The position numbers and the translations under genes are program-made. A DNA stretch of 64,000 nucleotides from Bacteroidota bacterium (GTDB lineage: Bacteria > Bacteroidota > Rhodothermia > Rhodothermales > UBA10348): NCBI GenBank assembly GCA_022567305.1, contig JADFHF010000005.1:62001-126000 (forward strand), in the 5' to 3' direction. The notes under the pieces are model-generated. The model saw only the letters and a list, made by a program, of their open reading frames with translations. It was not told the DNA's origin and did not search any database. Below are positions 8,506 through 18,177 of this stretch, in pieces; position 1 is the stretch's first letter; each line of letters begins with the position of its first letter.

Positions 8506-10134
8506 ATGAATACAAAGCGTACACCGCTGACCATCTTCATCCTCATCATCACGGCCGGCGGCGGCTTTTTCCTCGGTCAGCTCTTAAGCAGCAACTCGGA
8601 TGATACCTCGGCCCGTGCTGACTCTGAGCGAAAGATCCTCTACTGGCAATCGCCCATGAACCCGGAGGAGATCTATGATCGCCCGGGAAAATCAACAATG
8701 GGCATGGATCTCGTGGCGGTCTACGAAGACGAGACTCCGGATCAAGAATTGTCTTCTTCAACGACGGAACGAAAAATTCTGTACTGGCAAGCGCCGATGA
8801 ACCCAACAGAGATTTACGACCGGCCCGGTACGTCAGTGATGGGAATGGATCTAATACCTGTGTATGACGACGGAGCCGCCGGCGTCGCGGAAGGAATCGT
8901 CTCAATCGACCCTGTTACCGTCCAGAATATGGGAATTCGGACGGAGAACGTAATAATTAAAGATTTCAGTCGGGTTATTCGCACCGTTGGCGAGGTTAAG
9001 TACGATGAAGAGAGATTGTATCTGGTAAACGCGAAGATATCGGGCTGGATCGAGAAGCTGTATGTCAACTTTGTAGGAGCCGAGGTAACTGAAGGAGATC
9101 CTCTGCTTGAGATCTATTCTCCTGAGCTCGTAACCACCCAGGAAGAGTATCTCCTGGCCGTTCGGAATCACGAGAAGATTTCCGAAACGGATTATCCTGT
9201 GGCCCACTTGGATGCCGCTAAACTTCTGGCGTCAGTACGAAAGCGTCTGGAGTACTGGGACATCCCTGAGTCTGAAATCTTGCGTCTGGAAGAAACCAGA
9301 GAAGTTCGCAAGACGATCGTTCTTCCAGCGCCCGAGACCGGCATTGTGGTTCAAAAGTACGCGATCGAAGGTGCTTTCATAGAGGCCGGAATGGATCTTT
9401 TCCAGATCGCTGACTTACGGACCGTCTGGGTCCATGCCAGCTTCTATGACAACGAAGTTCCGTGGATTAGCGAAGGACAGAGCGTTGAAATGGAGCTGTC
9501 CTATATCCCGGGGAAAACGTACAAAGGCCGGGTATCGTATATCTATCCATTTCTCCGAGAAAAAGCCCGTGACGTGCACGTCCGGTTGATTTTTTCAAAT
9601 CCAAATCTTGATCTGAAGCCGGGCATGTATGCAAACATCAGACTGACTGGACGAACAATCCCAGATGCCCTCATTATTCCGTCAGAGGCAGTCATACGAT
9701 CCGGTGAACGCGCTATCGTTTTCGTGGACCGAGGACAAGGGCGATTTGAACCGCGTGAGATTCGGATAGGTGAAGTTGGGGGCGCCGGCAACGCAAGCAT
9801 CCGCGTTTTATCGGGTTTACTGGAGGGAGAGTCCGTCGTTATTTCTGCTCAATTCATGCTTGACAGCGAAAGCAGGCTTCAGGAAGCCATTCAAAAAATG
9901 CTTGCCGCCAGGCAGTCGTCAACATCCTCCGAGAACAATGGAGATCTACCCACGGAAATGCCTGATATGGATTCCGACGATGCAGCTCGTGACTCTTTGA
10001 ACATGGATATGGAAGCCGACACAACGCGTCCGCCCGAAGAAGCCACTGAAGATGCCACAGCGCCTGACACGATGCCAACCATGGATCACTCTGCTCAACC
10101 CGATACCACCCATTCCGGACAGCAAGTATTGTGA
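8506..10134 (+). CDS. cusB: RND periplasmic adaptor CusB with duplicated metal-binding domain
   Basis: After an N-terminal membrane anchor, two tandem copies of the heavy-metal-binding domain occur at about residues 45-78 and 92-125. Each reads ILYWQ(S/A)PMNP, then YDRPG, then MGMDL, with Met residues available to bind Cu(I)/Ag(I). The membrane-fusion core follows, with lipoyl/barrel-sandwich and beta-barrel parts and an alpha-hairpin around 190-260. The C-terminus is low-complexity and rich in Met, Asp and His, likely a further metal-binding tail. It links CusA to CusC and passes metal to the pump. Confidence 0.9.
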   Translation: MNTKRTPLTIFILIITAGGGFFLGQLLSSNSDDTSARADSERKILYWQSPMNPEEIYDRPGKSTMGMDLVAVYEDETPDQELSSSTTERKILYWQAPMNPTEIYDRPGTSVMGMDLIPVYDDGAAGVAEGIVSIDPVTVQNMGIRTENVIIKDFSRVIRTVGEVKYDEERLYLVNAKISGWIEKLYVNFVGAEVTEGDPLLEIYSPELVTTQEEYLLAVRNHEKISETDYPVAHLDAAKLLASVRKRLEYWDIPESEILRLEETREVRKTIVLPAPETGIVVQKYAIEGAFIEAGMDLFQIADLRTVWVHASFYDNEVPWISEGQSVEMELSYIPGKTYKGRVSYIYPFLREKARDVHVRLIFSNPNLDLKPGMYANIRLTGRTIPDALIIPSEAVIRSGERAIVFVDRGQGRFEPREIRIGEVGGAGNASIRVLSGLLEGESVVISAQFMLDSESRLQEAIQKMLAARQSSTSSENNGDLPTEMPDMDSDDAARDSLNMDMEADTTRPPEEATEDATAPDTMPTMDHSAQPDTTHSGQQVL

Positions 10135-10191
10135 ATTTGCTCCGTGTCTGGAGATCCGTTTATATCCCTGCGCTTCTGAATCGTAAAACCC

Positions 10192-13100
10192 ATGCTAGAA
10201 CGAATCATTGAAGCCTCGATCAACAATCGGTTTCTGGTCCTCCTGTTTACTGCGCTAGTCGGCATGGGGGGCGTTTATGCAATGATGCAGACGCCCGTGG
10301 ATGCGATTCCCGACCTCAGCGACGTTCAGGTAATCATCTTCACTGAATTCCCGGGACAGGCCCCTCAGGTCGTTGAAGATCAGGTAACTTATCCGCTCAC
10401 GACAGCAATGCTTGCCGTGCCGTACGCCAAAGTCGTGCGGGGATATTCATTCTTCGGCCTGTCTTTTGTCTATATCATATTCGACGATGGAACGGATATC
10501 TACTGGGCCCGGAGCAGGGTACTTGAGTATCTGAACTATGTGTCTTCACGCCTGCCGATTGGCGTGACACCAACCCTTGGACCGGATGCTACGGGTGTTG
10601 GCTGGATATATGAATATGTACTCGACGGCGGAGATGATTACGATCTTCAGCAGTTGCGCTCCATTCAGGACTGGTATCTGCGGTATGAGCTGATGAGCGT
10701 ACCGGGTGTTGCGGAAGTCGCCAGCATTGGCGGATTCGTAAAACAATACCAGGTAGAAGTCGACCCTAATAAATTACTCGCCTACAATATCCCGCTATCC
10801 AAAGTCCGAACGGCCATCCAGCGAAGCAACAACGATGTTGGCGGTAGGCTGATTGAAATGGGTGAGACGGAATTCATGGTTCGCGGTCTGGGATATATAA
10901 AATCAATCGAAGACATCAATAACGTCCCAGTAGGAGTTGACAGGAACGGGACGCCCATTCTGATCAAGAACATTGCAGATGTGCATTTGGGACCCGAACT
11001 GCGCCGGGGTCTTGTCGACTGGAACGGAGAGGGAGAAACCGTCGCCGGCATAATCGTCATGCGCTTTGGCGAAAATGCGCTTAAGACGATCGATGCCGTC
11101 AAGGAAAAACTGGAAGAGTTGAAAGCGGGTCTGCCCGAAGGGGTAACCATCAAGACCGCTTACGATCGATCTGGACTTATTAAACGGGCCATCGATAATC
11201 TCAAAGAAAAACTTCTGGTAGAGAGTATCATCGTTGCACTCGTTTTGATGCTTTTCCTTCTTCATTTTCGAAGTGCGTTGGTGGCCATCTTCACGCTGCC
11301 GATGGGCATCTTGATCGCGTTCCTGGTGATGTACTTCCAGGGCCTGGGTGCCAACATCATGTCGCTGAGCGGGATCGCCATTGCGATAGGCGCCATGGTG
11401 GATGCCGCCATCGTCATGATTGAGAATGTCCACAAGCACATCGAACGCGACCGAGGAAAAAAGGACCACTGGCAAATTATAATTGATGCCTCCAAAGAGG
11501 TAGGACCAGCTCTTTTCTATTCTCTTTTGATCATTACTCTTTCTTTTTTACCGGTATTTACGCTTCAGGCTCAGGAAGGACGGTTGTTCCAACCGCTGGC
11601 ATTCACCAAAACATACGCAATGGCGGCCTCCGCTCTCCTTGCCATCACGGTAGTGCCGGTACTGATGGGTTATCTGATCAGAGGTAAAATCGTCCCCGAA
11701 CATCGAAATCCTATCAATCGAATTTTGAGGCGGGTATACAGTCCGTTTATCCACGGAGTCCTACGCTTCAAGTGGGCCACGCTCGCGCTCGCGCTGGTAG
11801 TGTTGGGTGTAACATTTTACCCCTTAGCGCGCCTCGGCTCGGAATTTATGCCGCCGCTGAACGAGGGCGACCTGCTCTATATGCCCACAACCGATCCTGG
11901 GATCAGCATCACAAAAGCCAAGGAACTACTCCAGCAGACGGACAAGATCATTAAAACCTTTCCCGAAGTCGATAACGTACTCGGAAAGATCGGCAGAGCG
12001 GAAACGGCCACGGATGCGGCTCCGCTGTCCATGATGGAAACGATCATCACGCTTAAGCCTGAAAGCGAGTGGCGGGAAGGCATGACCATTGATAAACTCA
12101 TTCAGGAGATGGATGCTGCGATCAATTTCCCGGGTCTCACGAACGCGTGGACCATGCCGATCAAAACCCGCATCGACATGCTCTCGACGGGCATCAAAAC
12201 TCCAGTCGGCATCAAACTGGCAGGGCAAGATCTCAACGTCCTTTCTGATCTGGGTCAACGAATCGCCGCCGTCTTGCAGGGAGTACCGGGGACACTGAGT
12301 GCGTTTCCGGATAAAACGGTCGGTGGCAATTACATTGACTACCACATCAATCGGATAGAAGCTGCTCGGTATGGCCTTACGGTCGGCGACGTACAGGATG
12401 TCATCATGTCGGCCATCGGTGGAATGAATGTGACCTACACCGTGGAAGGTCTTGCAAGGTATCCCGTGAATGTGCGATACAGTCGTGAACTAAGAGATAA
12501 CCTTCCAGCATTGCAGCGGGTCCTGATTCCCACCCCTTCCGGTGCACAGATTCCGCTAAGCTATGTTGCCGCATTCGAAATCGTAAAAGGCCCCCCGCTT
12601 ATCAAGAGCGAAAACGCACGCAACAATGCCTGGATCTATGTAGATCTTCGGGGTATTGATGTGGGAACGTACGTCAAGAACGCCAAGCAGGTGATTGCAG
12701 AAGAAGTCGATATCCCGGACGGATACAGCATCACTTGGAGTGGTCAGTACGAGTATATGGAGAGGGCAAACAAGCGCCTTCAGGTCGTTATTCCAATCAC
12801 CCTGCTCATCATCTTCCTCCTGCTCTTCTTCAATTTCAAAAACGTCCAGGAGAGCCTCATCGTTATGCTCTCTCTTCCGTTCGCTCTTGTCGGCGGCATC
12901 TGGCTGCTGTATCTGCTCGACTACAATCTCAGTGTTGCGGTTGGCGTCGGATTCATTGCTCTGTTTGGCATCGCGGCTGAAATCGGAGTAATCATGCTCA
13001 CCTATCTCGATCAGGCCTATCGGGATCGTGTGTCTAAAGGGGAAATGAGAAGTCTGTCGGATCTCAAAGATGCCATTTATAACGGAACGGCGATGCGCAT

Positions 13101-13329
13101 ACGCCCAATCATCATGACCGTCACGGCAATCATCGTCGGACTCCTCCCCATTATGTGGGGACATGGTGCGGGCTCTCAGGTGATGAAACGGATCGCTGCT
13201 CCAATGATCGGGGGCATGGTGTCGGTCACCATTCTGAGCCTGCTCGTTCTTCCAACGATTTACTTTCTGTGGAAGAGTCTGGAAGTGCGCCGAAATCTGA
13301 AGACGATCGAGTCAGCGGAGGAGTCGTAA
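10192..13329 (+). CDS. cusA: Cu(I)/Ag(I) RND efflux pump CusA
   Basis: This 1045-residue heavy-metal-efflux RND transporter has twelve predicted membrane segments. The fourth carries the proton-relay acidic residue in AIAIGAMVDAAIVMIENVHKH. The copper/silver subtype is indicated by methionines in the three places used by CusA: LLYMP, LSMMETI and RIDMLSTG. These match the Met cluster of Escherichia coli CusA rather than CzcA. It exports monovalent metal from periplasm or cytoplasm through CusC. It is last in the operon and convergent with hisD; no obvious terminator lies in the 126-bp gap. Confidence 0.93.
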   Translation: MLERIIEASINNRFLVLLFTALVGMGGVYAMMQTPVDAIPDLSDVQVIIFTEFPGQAPQVVEDQVTYPLTTAMLAVPYAKVVRGYSFFGLSFVYIIFDDGTDIYWARSRVLEYLNYVSSRLPIGVTPTLGPDATGVGWIYEYVLDGGDDYDLQQLRSIQDWYLRYELMSVPGVAEVASIGGFVKQYQVEVDPNKLLAYNIPLSKVRTAIQRSNNDVGGRLIEMGETEFMVRGLGYIKSIEDINNVPVGVDRNGTPILIKNIADVHLGPELRRGLVDWNGEGETVAGIIVMRFGENALKTIDAVKEKLEELKAGLPEGVTIKTAYDRSGLIKRAIDNLKEKLLVESIIVALVLMLFLLHFRSALVAIFTLPMGILIAFLVMYFQGLGANIMSLSGIAIAIGAMVDAAIVMIENVHKHIERDRGKKDHWQIIIDASKEVGPALFYSLLIITLSFLPVFTLQAQEGRLFQPLAFTKTYAMAASALLAITVVPVLMGYLIRGKIVPEHRNPINRILRRVYSPFIHGVLRFKWATLALALVVLGVTFYPLARLGSEFMPPLNEGDLLYMPTTDPGISITKAKELLQQTDKIIKTFPEVDNVLGKIGRAETATDAAPLSMMETIITLKPESEWREGMTIDKLIQEMDAAINFPGLTNAWTMPIKTRIDMLSTGIKTPVGIKLAGQDLNVLSDLGQRIAAVLQGVPGTLSAFPDKTVGGNYIDYHINRIEAARYGLTVGDVQDVIMSAIGGMNVTYTVEGLARYPVNVRYSRELRDNLPALQRVLIPTPSGAQIPLSYVAAFEIVKGPPLIKSENARNNAWIYVDLRGIDVGTYVKNAKQVIAEEVDIPDGYSITWSGQYEYMERANKRLQVVIPITLLIIFLLLFFNFKNVQESLIVMLSLPFALVGGIWLLYLLDYNLSVAVGVGFIALFGIAAEIGVIMLTYLDQAYRDRVSKGEMRSLSDLKDAIYNGTAMRIRPIIMTVTAIIVGLLPIMWGHGAGSQVMKRIAAPMIGGMVSVTILSLLVLPTIYFLWKSLEVRRNLKTIESAEES

Positions 13330-13455
13330 ATGCGCGATACGGACGCCAGTGGAAAATCAGGCATGACACGAGTGATCCCTCGCTGCCAGAAGATCGAATC
13401 GGTCATCGCTTCTTTAGAGTAAGAAGGCGGCGAGAGACCGACCTTCGGATGGCTG

Positions 13456-14766
13456 TCACTCGAGTCTATATTTTTCCGTCTGAACGGACCCATGGTCGAT
13501 GCGTCGTTCCACCGCCCGCGCATGCGCTTCGAGGCCTTCCAGCCTTGCGAACCAGGCCGATTCGGCCGCTAGTGTATCGAGCTCAAATGATACGTCATTC
13601 AGGGCGAGCCATGTTTGAACTCGCAGAAAAGTGAAAACAGAAAGGCCCGCAGTGGTTCGTGCACTTCGGCCCGTTGGCAGCACATGGTTTGGTCCTGCAC
13701 CATAGTCTCCGAATACCTCAGCCGATTGTTCACCGAGAAAGAGGGCACCGTAGTGCCGAAGAAGAACCGCGGTAGCCTGCGGATTTTTCGTGCAAACCTG
13801 TACGTGCTCCGGAGCCAGGTTATCGCAGAAATGTGCTGCTTCTCGATCATTCGAGGCGAGCAAGGAACCTCCATTTCTGAGTGAGATTCGGGCCGTAGTT
13901 GCAGTGGATAGGGTGTTTAGCTGAATGGCAAGTTCCACTTCGACCGCAGTAACGAGAGACTCGCTGAGCGAAATCAGCACGGGAAAGGCGTCTTCATCGT
14001 GCTCCGCCTGTGCCAGAAGATCGGCCGCCAATCGCCTCGGATCTGCTTCGTCATCCGCAATGATGATTAGTTCGGTTGGCCCGGCCAACATATCAATTCT
14101 TATTTCTCCAGCCAGGACCTTTTTCGCTGCCGTGACATACCGGTTTCCAGGGCCCACGATCACGTCGGAGGGCGGCACAGGCCCGACTCCAAATGCCAGC
14201 GCAGCAATTCCATGCGCTCCACCGGAGGCGAGCAAACCGTCCGCTCCGGCTATCCAGGCAGCAGCCATGATCATGGGATCCGGACGCGGTGTTGCTACCC
14301 AAACGGAATGAACTCCGGCAACGCGAGCAGGAATAACCGTCATCAAAAGGGAAGAAGGGAGCGGGTACCTTCCGCCAGGCACATAGCATCCGGCGTTTTC
14401 GACCGCAATGATGCGGTGCCCAGCCCGACCTCCCGTTATGGCCACGTCCAGGTCAGCGAGACTCCCACGCTGGGCTTCGGCAAACGAACGAATACGTGCA
14501 CCAGCAGCTTGAAAGAGGCCCTGCTCTTCTGTGCTCAATTTTTCAAAAGCTTCTAGCAACTCGCTTTTTCTATAGAAAAGCGGCGCTGAGCTTGAACGAT
14601 TATCGAACGTCTGCGCGAATTGGCGAATTCTCGATTCGCCACCGCTGCGAACCGATTCGACGATTTCTCTTACCTGATCTTCCACGTCTCGATAGAAAGC
14701 CGATCCGCTTCGGCGTTCGAATGCCTCGAGCGAATCGCGTCTGGGGAACAAGGACTCCTTTTTCAT
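13456..14766 (-). CDS. hisD: histidinol dehydrogenase
   Basis: It catalyses the last two oxidations, L-histidinol to L-histidine. At 436 residues it has the normal length. Signatures include VPGGRYPLPSSLLM, GPGNRYVTAAKK, DMLAGPTELIIIAD, the zinc-site QAEHDEDA and NLAPEHVQV. The N-terminal 30 residues are slightly divergent but the catalytic core is complete. The start overlaps the upstream hisA-IE stop by 4 bp (ATGA). It is the last gene of the minus-strand his operon. Confidence 0.95.
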   Translation of the reverse strand: MKKESLFPRRDSLEAFERRSGSAFYRDVEDQVREIVESVRSGGESRIRQFAQTFDNRSSSAPLFYRKSELLEAFEKLSTEEQGLFQAAGARIRSFAEAQRGSLADLDVAITGGRAGHRIIAVENAGCYVPGGRYPLPSSLLMTVIPARVAGVHSVWVATPRPDPMIMAAAWIAGADGLLASGGAHGIAALAFGVGPVPPSDVIVGPGNRYVTAAKKVLAGEIRIDMLAGPTELIIIADDEADPRRLAADLLAQAEHDEDAFPVLISLSESLVTAVEVELAIQLNTLSTATTARISLRNGGSLLASNDREAAHFCDNLAPEHVQVCTKNPQATAVLLRHYGALFLGEQSAEVFGDYGAGPNHVLPTGRSARTTAGLSVFTFLRVQTWLALNDVSFELDTLAAESAWFARLEGLEAHARAVERRIDHGSVQTEKYRLE

Positions 14767-16082
14767 GACGACGAAGCATTTGTTTGCGTGAACGAGGCAT
14801 CGGATACAGCTGCTTCTGACGGCGCCGATACTTTTGAGCGCATGGGCCTGCGTACGACGCGTTTGTTTCGCAGTTCGAGCTCGCTGATGACGTCCTCCAA
14901 CGAGACAGACGAGTTCGCGATGGCAACCGAAAGGAAATAGAGCAAATCAGCCGCTTCGTGAATCACTTCATCTCTCTCTGTAGCTTCACCGAGCTCAATA
15001 GCCTCTTCGATCAGTTTTTCTCTCAGGAGCGAAGGATTTTGAGCGAGTCGTACGGTTCCTGAATCCGGATCTCGCGAAGCGATTCGATCTCTGAGCGTCG
15101 TCACTAACGATGAGAGACTGAACGAATCCGACCAGCAGGACTTCGTTCCCAGGTGGCAAAATCCGCCTCGTTGTTCGATTGTATAACGAAGCGCATCCCG
15201 ATCGCAGTCGAGATCGACTCGCAGAAGTTGCTGCGTATTGCCGGATGTCTCGCCTTTGATCCACAACTCGTCACGCGTGCGGGACCAGTAGATACCACGA
15301 CGCTGCTCGACTGCAGCGCTAATGGATTCAGCGGTGCTCCAAACCAGGCCCAGCGTTCCGCCCTGCTCGTCGCACACGACAGTGGGCCAGAAACGGCCAT
15401 CGATGGGTCGGTTCAGGCAGGCCGCAATCGTTCCTCCAAGAGAGAGACGACCCATATAGAGCGCCATCCCAACCTGGGCGTCGACATCTATGTGATCCAG
15501 ATCGGCGACGTCCTCTGCAGATCGAATGCCTCCTGCTGCGGTAATTCGCGCGCCTGAAGCCACTTCTTGTGCCGAACGGACGAGTTCCTGGTCAAACCCT
15601 GAAAGCCCGCCCTCGAACTCCACTTGAGTAAGAAGAAAACCACCGACAAACGGAGCAAGTCTTCGAATGCGATCAAGCACGGATTCTCCAGTTTGCGTCT
15701 GCCACCCGTCGACAACGACTTCACCTCGCAGGGCGTCGACTGCGGCAATGATGCGATCTTTTGGCAGTGCCGCGCAGAAGGTTTCGCTGGCCATCGTTCC
15801 GATGATGACTTTTTCAGCACCGGCATCCAGCCATTCTTCCGCATCCTCCTGGCTACGTATACCCCCGCCTACACGTATCGGAAAAGCCCGACACATTGTT
15901 TGGATGAGCTCTCTGTTTGACCCGGTGCCGAGTGCGGCATCCAGATCAATCACGGCCACTTCACCGGCAACTGAAAATTCCTCCAGTCGCTCCATGGGGT
16001 CGCCGCCGTCTAAAATAAACTCGCGTCCCTGGCGAAGCTGGACGGCACGACCACCTCTGATATCTACGCTTGGAATAATCAC
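14763..16082 (-). CDS. hisA: trifunctional HisA-HisI-HisE fusion
   Basis: The 439 residues cover three enzymes in one chain. Residues 1-232 are ProFAR isomerase HisA, a TIM barrel with Asp in [19 protein letters not shown] and the phosphate loops GGGIRS and AAGGIRS. Residues 233-330 are PRA cyclohydrolase HisI, with YWSRTRDELWIKGETSGNTQ and the metal cluster LDCDRDA, GFCH and SCW. Residues 335-420 are PRA-ATP pyrophosphohydrolase HisE, with EKLIEEAIELGEA and DLLYFL. These are steps 2, 3 and 4 after HisG. HisIE bifunctional proteins are common; fusion behind HisA is unusual to my knowledge. It is coupled on both sides by 4-bp ATGA overlaps. Confidence 0.92.
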   Translation of the reverse strand: MIIPSVDIRGGRAVQLRQGREFILDGGDPMERLEEFSVAGEVAVIDLDAALGTGSNRELIQTMCRAFPIRVGGGIRSQEDAEEWLDAGAEKVIIGTMASETFCAALPKDRIIAAVDALRGEVVVDGWQTQTGESVLDRIRRLAPFVGGFLLTQVEFEGGLSGFDQELVRSAQEVASGARITAAGGIRSAEDVADLDHIDVDAQVGMALYMGRLSLGGTIAACLNRPIDGRFWPTVVCDEQGGTLGLVWSTAESISAAVEQRRGIYWSRTRDELWIKGETSGNTQQLLRVDLDCDRDALRYTIEQRGGFCHLGTKSCWSDSFSLSSLVTTLRDRIASRDPDSGTVRLAQNPSLLREKLIEEAIELGEATERDEVIHEAADLLYFLSVAIANSSVSLEDVISELELRNKRVVRRPMRSKVSAPSEAAVSDASFTQTNASSS

Positions 16083-17506
16083 ACGCGTACCTCAAATCCT
16101 TCTTGTTGCAAATATTTTTTCAGATCTCCCACCACAAAGTCTTCATCGTGAAAAATGGAGGCAGCCAGAATCGCTGAGGCTCCGGACCTGAGAGCCGCCG
16201 CCGCATCTTTCGCGTTTCCGATTCCGCCTGAAGCGATAACGGGAATGCGTACCGCTGTGGAAACGGCGCTGAGCAATTCCCTATCGGCTCCTGCGCGCGT
16301 TCCATCCCTGTCCCAGCTCGTGAGCAAAATTTCACCGGCTCCGAGGGATTCCGCCTGACGAGACCACGTCACGGCGTTCAGCGCTGTCCGTTCGCGACCA
16401 CCGGTGATAAGCGATACCCAGCCCGAATCCGTTCGTCGGGCGTCGATGGCGCATACGACACACTGTCGCCCAAAAGCATCGGCCAGCTCCGTCAGTAAAA
16501 TCGGATTTCGGATGGCCGCGCTGTTTACACTGATCTTGTCGGCTCCCGCCTCGAGGATGCGGCGGGCGTCCCCCACACTTCTTATCCCTCCTCCAACCGT
16601 CAACGGGATATGCAGCCGACTGCGTACTCGGCGCACGGTCTCAATCCGGGTATTCTGTTTTCGTGGGGCGGCCGCTATATCAAGCACGACGATTTCGTCG
16701 GCCCCCTGCTTCTCGTACCTAGCAGCGAGTTCGCCCGGATCGCCCGCATCTCTGAGGTTTCGGAACTGAATCCCTTTCACCACGCGACCGTCGCGAACAT
16801 CCAGGCATGGAATGATGCGAACCCCAGCTCCACCCGCCAGTGATGACCGAACCGTTTCGATCTCAATGTGAGCGATTTGATTTCCATTCCTGGAAGGCCC
16901 CGTCAAGGTCGTAACGGACGGAGAAAGCCAGTCACGAATGAGATCGAGGCCGAAGTCGCCTGAAAGCTCGGGATGAAATTGACACGCCAGAATGCGGTCG
17001 CGTTCGAGCGCAGCAATAAATCGGCTTCCGTACTCCGTTGTTGCCTCATTCCATCCCGGTGGGGCCGAAAATAAGGCGTATGAATTGGCGTATGCCGCCA
17101 TGCCTGTTCGAATTACCGCACAGGAAGGAGATGCTTTTACCAAATTCCACCCTAATTGAGGCACGCGAACAGAATCAGGGAGTCGTCGGCATCGACCGCG
17201 AATGACTCCGAGCCCGCGGATGCCCGGAGACTCATCGCTTGAGTCGCTGAGCAGCTGCATTCCCAGACAAATGGCCAAGAGGGGTTTTCCGGTGGAGGCG
17301 AGTGCCGTAATGGTTTGTTCCAGTCCGAGTTCTCTTATTCGAGCCATGCCTGCCTCGAACGATCCCACGCCCGGTAGCACTAAATGGCTGGCTTTTTCGA
17401 GATCTCCAGGGGTGTATGCCCGCTCGGTATTGACACCAATTGTCCGGAAGGCATTTTCGACGGAAGCAAGATTGGCTACTCCGGAGTCTACAATGGCTAC
17501 GTTCAT
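16079..17506 (-). CDS. hisF: HisH-HisF imidazole glycerol phosphate synthase fusion
   Basis: The 475-residue chain holds both subunits of IGP synthase. Residues 1-205 are the glutaminase HisH, with nucleophile Cys in [10 protein letters not shown] and the His-Glu pair in CQFHPEL. After a short linker, residues 225-475 are the cyclase HisF, with catalytic Asp in [13 protein letters not shown] and Asp in VCAIDARR, plus phosphate loops GGGIRS and ASGGIG. The single-chain arrangement resembles yeast HIS7 and plant HISN4; most bacteria keep two genes. It starts with a 4-bp overlap with the hisB stop. Confidence 0.93.
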   Translation of the reverse strand: MNVAIVDSGVANLASVENAFRTIGVNTERAYTPGDLEKASHLVLPGVGSFEAGMARIRELGLEQTITALASTGKPLLAICLGMQLLSDSSDESPGIRGLGVIRGRCRRLPDSVRVPQLGWNLVKASPSCAVIRTGMAAYANSYALFSAPPGWNEATTEYGSRFIAALERDRILACQFHPELSGDFGLDLIRDWLSPSVTTLTGPSRNGNQIAHIEIETVRSSLAGGAGVRIIPCLDVRDGRVVKGIQFRNLRDAGDPGELAARYEKQGADEIVVLDIAAAPRKQNTRIETVRRVRSRLHIPLTVGGGIRSVGDARRILEAGADKISVNSAAIRNPILLTELADAFGRQCVVCAIDARRTDSGWVSLITGGRERTALNAVTWSRQAESLGAGEILLTSWDRDGTRAGADRELLSAVSTAVRIPVIASGGIGNAKDAAAALRSGASAILAASIFHDEDFVVGDLKKYLQQEGFEVRV

Positions 17507-18177
17507 GTGGTATTTCCTCCGGATATTTCCGACTCGGAGCTGAGTTCTGTCGATGAATACGGCGACGCAAAGTCCTCTGCATTTACGCTTTCCGATTTTC
17601 CTTTTGTAGATGGAACGTCTCCATATCCGGAGCGTGCAGTCGCTTCACGCATAGCGAGCGCGAATGCCTTGAAGGCAGCTTCTACGCGATGATGGTCGTT
17701 GTCCCCTTTCAGCACGTCAAGGTGAAGCGTGATTCCGGCGCTCGTGGCGACAGACCGAAAAAAGTGTGGAATGTTTTCGCATGAGAGCGCCCCGATTTTT
17801 TCTCTTGTCAGACCAAGGTTGATATTCGCGGACGGCCGTCCGGATATGTCCACAACGGCCCGGGCCAGCGCTTCATCGAGCGCAGCGTAAGCGGTTCCGA
17901 ATCGCACGATACCGGTCCGGTTACCCAAGGCCTGAGCGACGGCTTTCCCTAAGACAATACCGCAATCTTCGACCGTATGATGATCATCAACTTCCAGGTC
18001 CCCCTTGCATGAAATCGAGAGATCAATCCTTGCGTGCAAAGCAAAAGCGATCAGCATGTGATCGAGAAATCCAATTCCAGTCGATATGTCGCTATTGCCG
18101 CGTCCGTCCAGCACCAGTTGGACCGAAATATCTGATTCAGACGTAACGCGATTAACCTCTGCAGTTCTTGTATTCAT
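17503..18177 (-). CDS. hisB: imidazoleglycerol-phosphate dehydratase
   Basis: This is a monofunctional IGP dehydratase of 224 residues. It has the Mn-binding signatures [14 protein letters not shown] and [13 protein letters not shown]. The core ends near residue 197 ([13 protein letters not shown]). The last 25 residues form a Ser/Glu-rich tail with no family counterpart, and the stop lies in the overlap with hisHF. The phosphatase domain found at the N-terminus of enterobacterial HisB is absent; a separate HAD gene directly upstream probably supplies it. Confidence 0.93.
   Translation of the reverse strand: MNTRTAEVNRVTSESDISVQLVLDGRGNSDISTGIGFLDHMLIAFALHARIDLSISCKGDLEVDDHHTVEDCGIVLGKAVAQALGNRTGIVRFGTAYAALDEALARAVVDISGRPSANINLGLTREKIGALSCENIPHFFRSVATSAGITLHLDVLKGDNDHHRVEAAFKAFALAMREATARSGYGDVPSTKGKSESVNAEDFASPYSSTELSSESEISGGNTT

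Noticed and set aside
10903-11475. 190-codon minus-strand frame inside cusA
   Set aside because: His/Asp-rich antisense shadow of the membrane-protein codons; no real protein features.
4811-13329. Assignment of the RND system to zinc/cobalt/cadmium (czc)
   Set aside because: CusA-type methionines in the pump and Met-rich metal-binding domains in the adaptor favour copper/silver.
13330-13422. 30-codon plus-strand frame right after cusA
   Set aside because: It starts at the base after the cusA stop but has no recognisable motif, and the length is expected by chance.
15153-15557. Long plus-strand frames opposite the his operon
   Set aside because: They are antisense to hisA-IE, with no start signals and no family match, while the minus strand shows all enzyme signatures.
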